Under the pieces are notes generated by a model. The model saw nothing but the letters and a program-made list of their open reading frames with translations, did not search any database and was not told the DNA's origin. From the NCBI GenBank assembly GCA_965205365.1, contig CBDBGT010000013.1:248001-312000 (forward strand): a stretch of 64,000 nt of DNA, given 5' to 3'. Position numbers and translations under genes: made by a program. This DNA is from JALZUR01 sp965205365. GTDB taxonomy: Bacteria; Bdellovibrionota; Bdellovibrionia; Bdellovibrionales; UBA1609. The number at the start of each line of letters is the position of its first letter. Positions within the stretch are counted from its first letter, which is position 1. This document shows, piece after piece, positions 62,937 to 64,000 of this stretch.

Positions 62937-63837
62937 AAACCCTTAAGTTCATATTAAAAAAGCAACATATAGCAAAATAAATAATTTAAAAACACAATAA
63001 AACTAAAGACTCTTAAAAAATGTTTTTCGGCAAAGAGGGGGGCTAAATTTTTGTTTTTCCATTATGATCTCCCATTAAATAATTATTTGACTAGAATTTT
63101 TTATAAACTATTCTGGCACTGTTGCACATGAAACCATTGACTCTGTGATTTAAATTTTAAAGAACAAAAGGGCATAAAAATTTGTTCAAAATCTTATTTA
63201 AGTGAATTTATTTTAGGGTGCGTGAAGGTTTTCAAGTTGTTGATCTAGGTTGAGTGCTCATGTGCAACAACGCCCTTTGGGAGCCAATGAGGCATTGCTG
63301 CCTTCATTCCCTTAGCTGAGACCTTTTCCATCTGTACCCACAAAAACTTGGTGTAGAGAATACGCTTAGAATGTGAGTAAACAAGTGGACACGCTCTGAT
63401 CCTTTTTTAATAGAGCGCCCCTCCATTATTAGCAAGCTCCTTTAATCTTTTGATGAGACACTTCCTGAATCTCTTCGTAATGAGTTCTACGTGATTTAAG
63501 ATCTTTCCTTTCTCGATTTTATCAGATGTCTCATATGTAGACAGTATGGCTATTAGATAATTATCAACTTCTTGGTGTCGTATATATGGTTCAGATTCTA
63601 GACTAAGTGAGAGCCTAATAAAACGCCATAAAGCCTCTCAATGTCGTAATAATGAGTCAACTAGCTTAAAAACCATAACTATGACACCAAACTTTTGAAC
63701 TCAAGGTAGTCCATTTCAATGTCATTAATAATGAATCAATTCGGACCAAAGACTAGAGTGCTGATGTAGGAGTACATTTTTTTTAAAAAAAACCGACCTA
63801 GTTTTTACAATACTAAATAAAAAGGGTGAAAAATTAT
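62937..63837. other. decayed repeat DNA, no intact gene
   Basis: Contains a pair of 17-bp imperfect inverted repeats (63115-63131 and 63258-63274) and, on the minus strand at 63245-63743, a long broken reading frame that includes repeat copy B. The 100 bases before 63838 are AT-rich and include an AAAGGG ribosome-binding site for the next gene. Confidence 0.6.
63245..63743 (-). pseudogene. unknown broken gene containing dispersed repeat copy B
   Basis: Reverse strand. 63527-63743 is repeat copy B. From about 63640 a frame reads 'PYIRHQEVDNYLIAILSTYE', 'KRFRKCLIKRLKELANNGGA', one TAA, then 'KFLWVQMEKVSAKGMKAAMP' and 'KGVVAHEHST', ending at TAG (63245-63247). At least one frameshift and one stop break it. 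The product is not recognised; a transposon-encoded protein is possible. Confidence 0.5.
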
Positions 63838-64000
63838 ATGAAAAACTTATTTTTGTTTCTATGGGCAGTTGTGATTTTTAATCTTACTGGTTGTGGTGGT
63901 GGTGAAAAAACCGCTACTGCTGATAAGCCAGCCATGGTAGGTCAAATTTTAAGTGTTAAAGACTCACCTGTTGCAACAAAAGCTAATGCCTCATCATATG
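63838..64000 (+). CDS. lipoprotein, 3'-partial
   Basis: The gene runs off the window. The first 54 codons give a signal peptide with lipobox 'NLTGCGGG' (Cys19) and then a Lys/Ala/Ser-rich start of the mature protein (EKTATADKPAMVGQIL). AAAGGG 12 bases upstream is a good ribosome-binding site. Type of lipoprotein unknown. Confidence 0.8.
   Translation, partial: MKNLFLFLWAVVIFNLTGCGGGEKTATADKPAMVGQILSVKDSPVATKANASSY

Overview
The window is AT-rich DNA from a Gram-negative bacterium. It carries lipoprotein-processing genes (lspA, lgt), a TatA component, lipobox-bearing lipoproteins, an undecaprenyl-diphosphatase, and the classical rpsU-(yqeY)-dnaG-rpoD operon. The low GC, a leucine-degradation (liu) cluster, and very large secreted proteins with tail-fibre-like stalks, FG-GAP repeats and DUF1566 ends fit a member of the Bdellovibrionota (former Deltaproteobacteria). 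That placement is an inference from gene content; no rRNA or marker phylogeny was available.

Layout. 0-5.3 kb: two small orphan proteins, then a five-gene plus-strand cluster for pantothenate/CoA synthesis (DUF2520-type Rossmann protein, panB, panC, coaBC, coaX). 5.3-6.1 kb: transposon and ankyrin-gene debris. 6.1-12 kb: minus-strand genes (MDR oxidoreductase; then an operon of membrane-anchored protein, TPMT-like methyltransferase, PepN and another anchored protein). 12-17.2 kb: liu operon for leucine catabolism with a split methylcrotonyl-CoA carboxylase alpha subunit. 17.3-19.5 kb: a membrane-anchored HEAT-repeat protein with a caspase-like N-terminal domain. 19.5-20.2 kb: dispersed repeat, DUF1566 pseudogene and a CAU-anticodon tRNA. 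20.3-24.7 kb: rpoD, dnaG, yqeY, rpsU. 24.8-28.8 kb: tadA, two envelope proteins and recQ. 29-33.3 kb: a decayed FG-GAP lipoprotein gene, then add, a CTP-dependent lipid-kinase-like gene, pssA and asd as one minus-strand run. 33.4-38 kb: transketolase, a chimeric transposase relic and a seven-repeat FG-GAP lipoprotein. 38-49 kb: IS982 relics, tatA-pcnB, an alpha/beta hydrolase gene split by an intact IS982-family element, a DEAD-box helicase, fumC, an unknown gene, a TSUP permease and an RlmI-like methyltransferase. 48.8-53.4 kb: unknown gene, ileS-lspA-lgt. 53.5-57.2 kb: a 1248-residue surface protein. 57.4-61.9 kb: a kinase-like gene broken by a small inverted-repeat element, uppP, a small unknown protein and the transsulfuration pair (CBS/cysteine synthase and cystathionine gamma-synthase/lyase). 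61.9-64 kb: more relics, a Uma2-family protein and the start of a lipoprotein.

The theme of the accessory DNA is decay by small elements: one intact IS982 copy, at least five IS982 relics, an IS110/IS3 chimera, a 217-bp dispersed repeat in inverted orientation at both ends of the window, and a 156-bp element with 15-bp terminal inverted repeats. Two gene disruptions can be read base by base: deleting the IS982 copy plus one AACT target copy restores the hydrolase reading frame, and deleting the 156-bp element joins an upstream ATG in frame to the kinase. The most biologically suggestive items are the DUF2520 protein sitting where a ketopantoate reductase is needed, and the caspase-like/HEAT protein whose expected catalytic His position is Asn.
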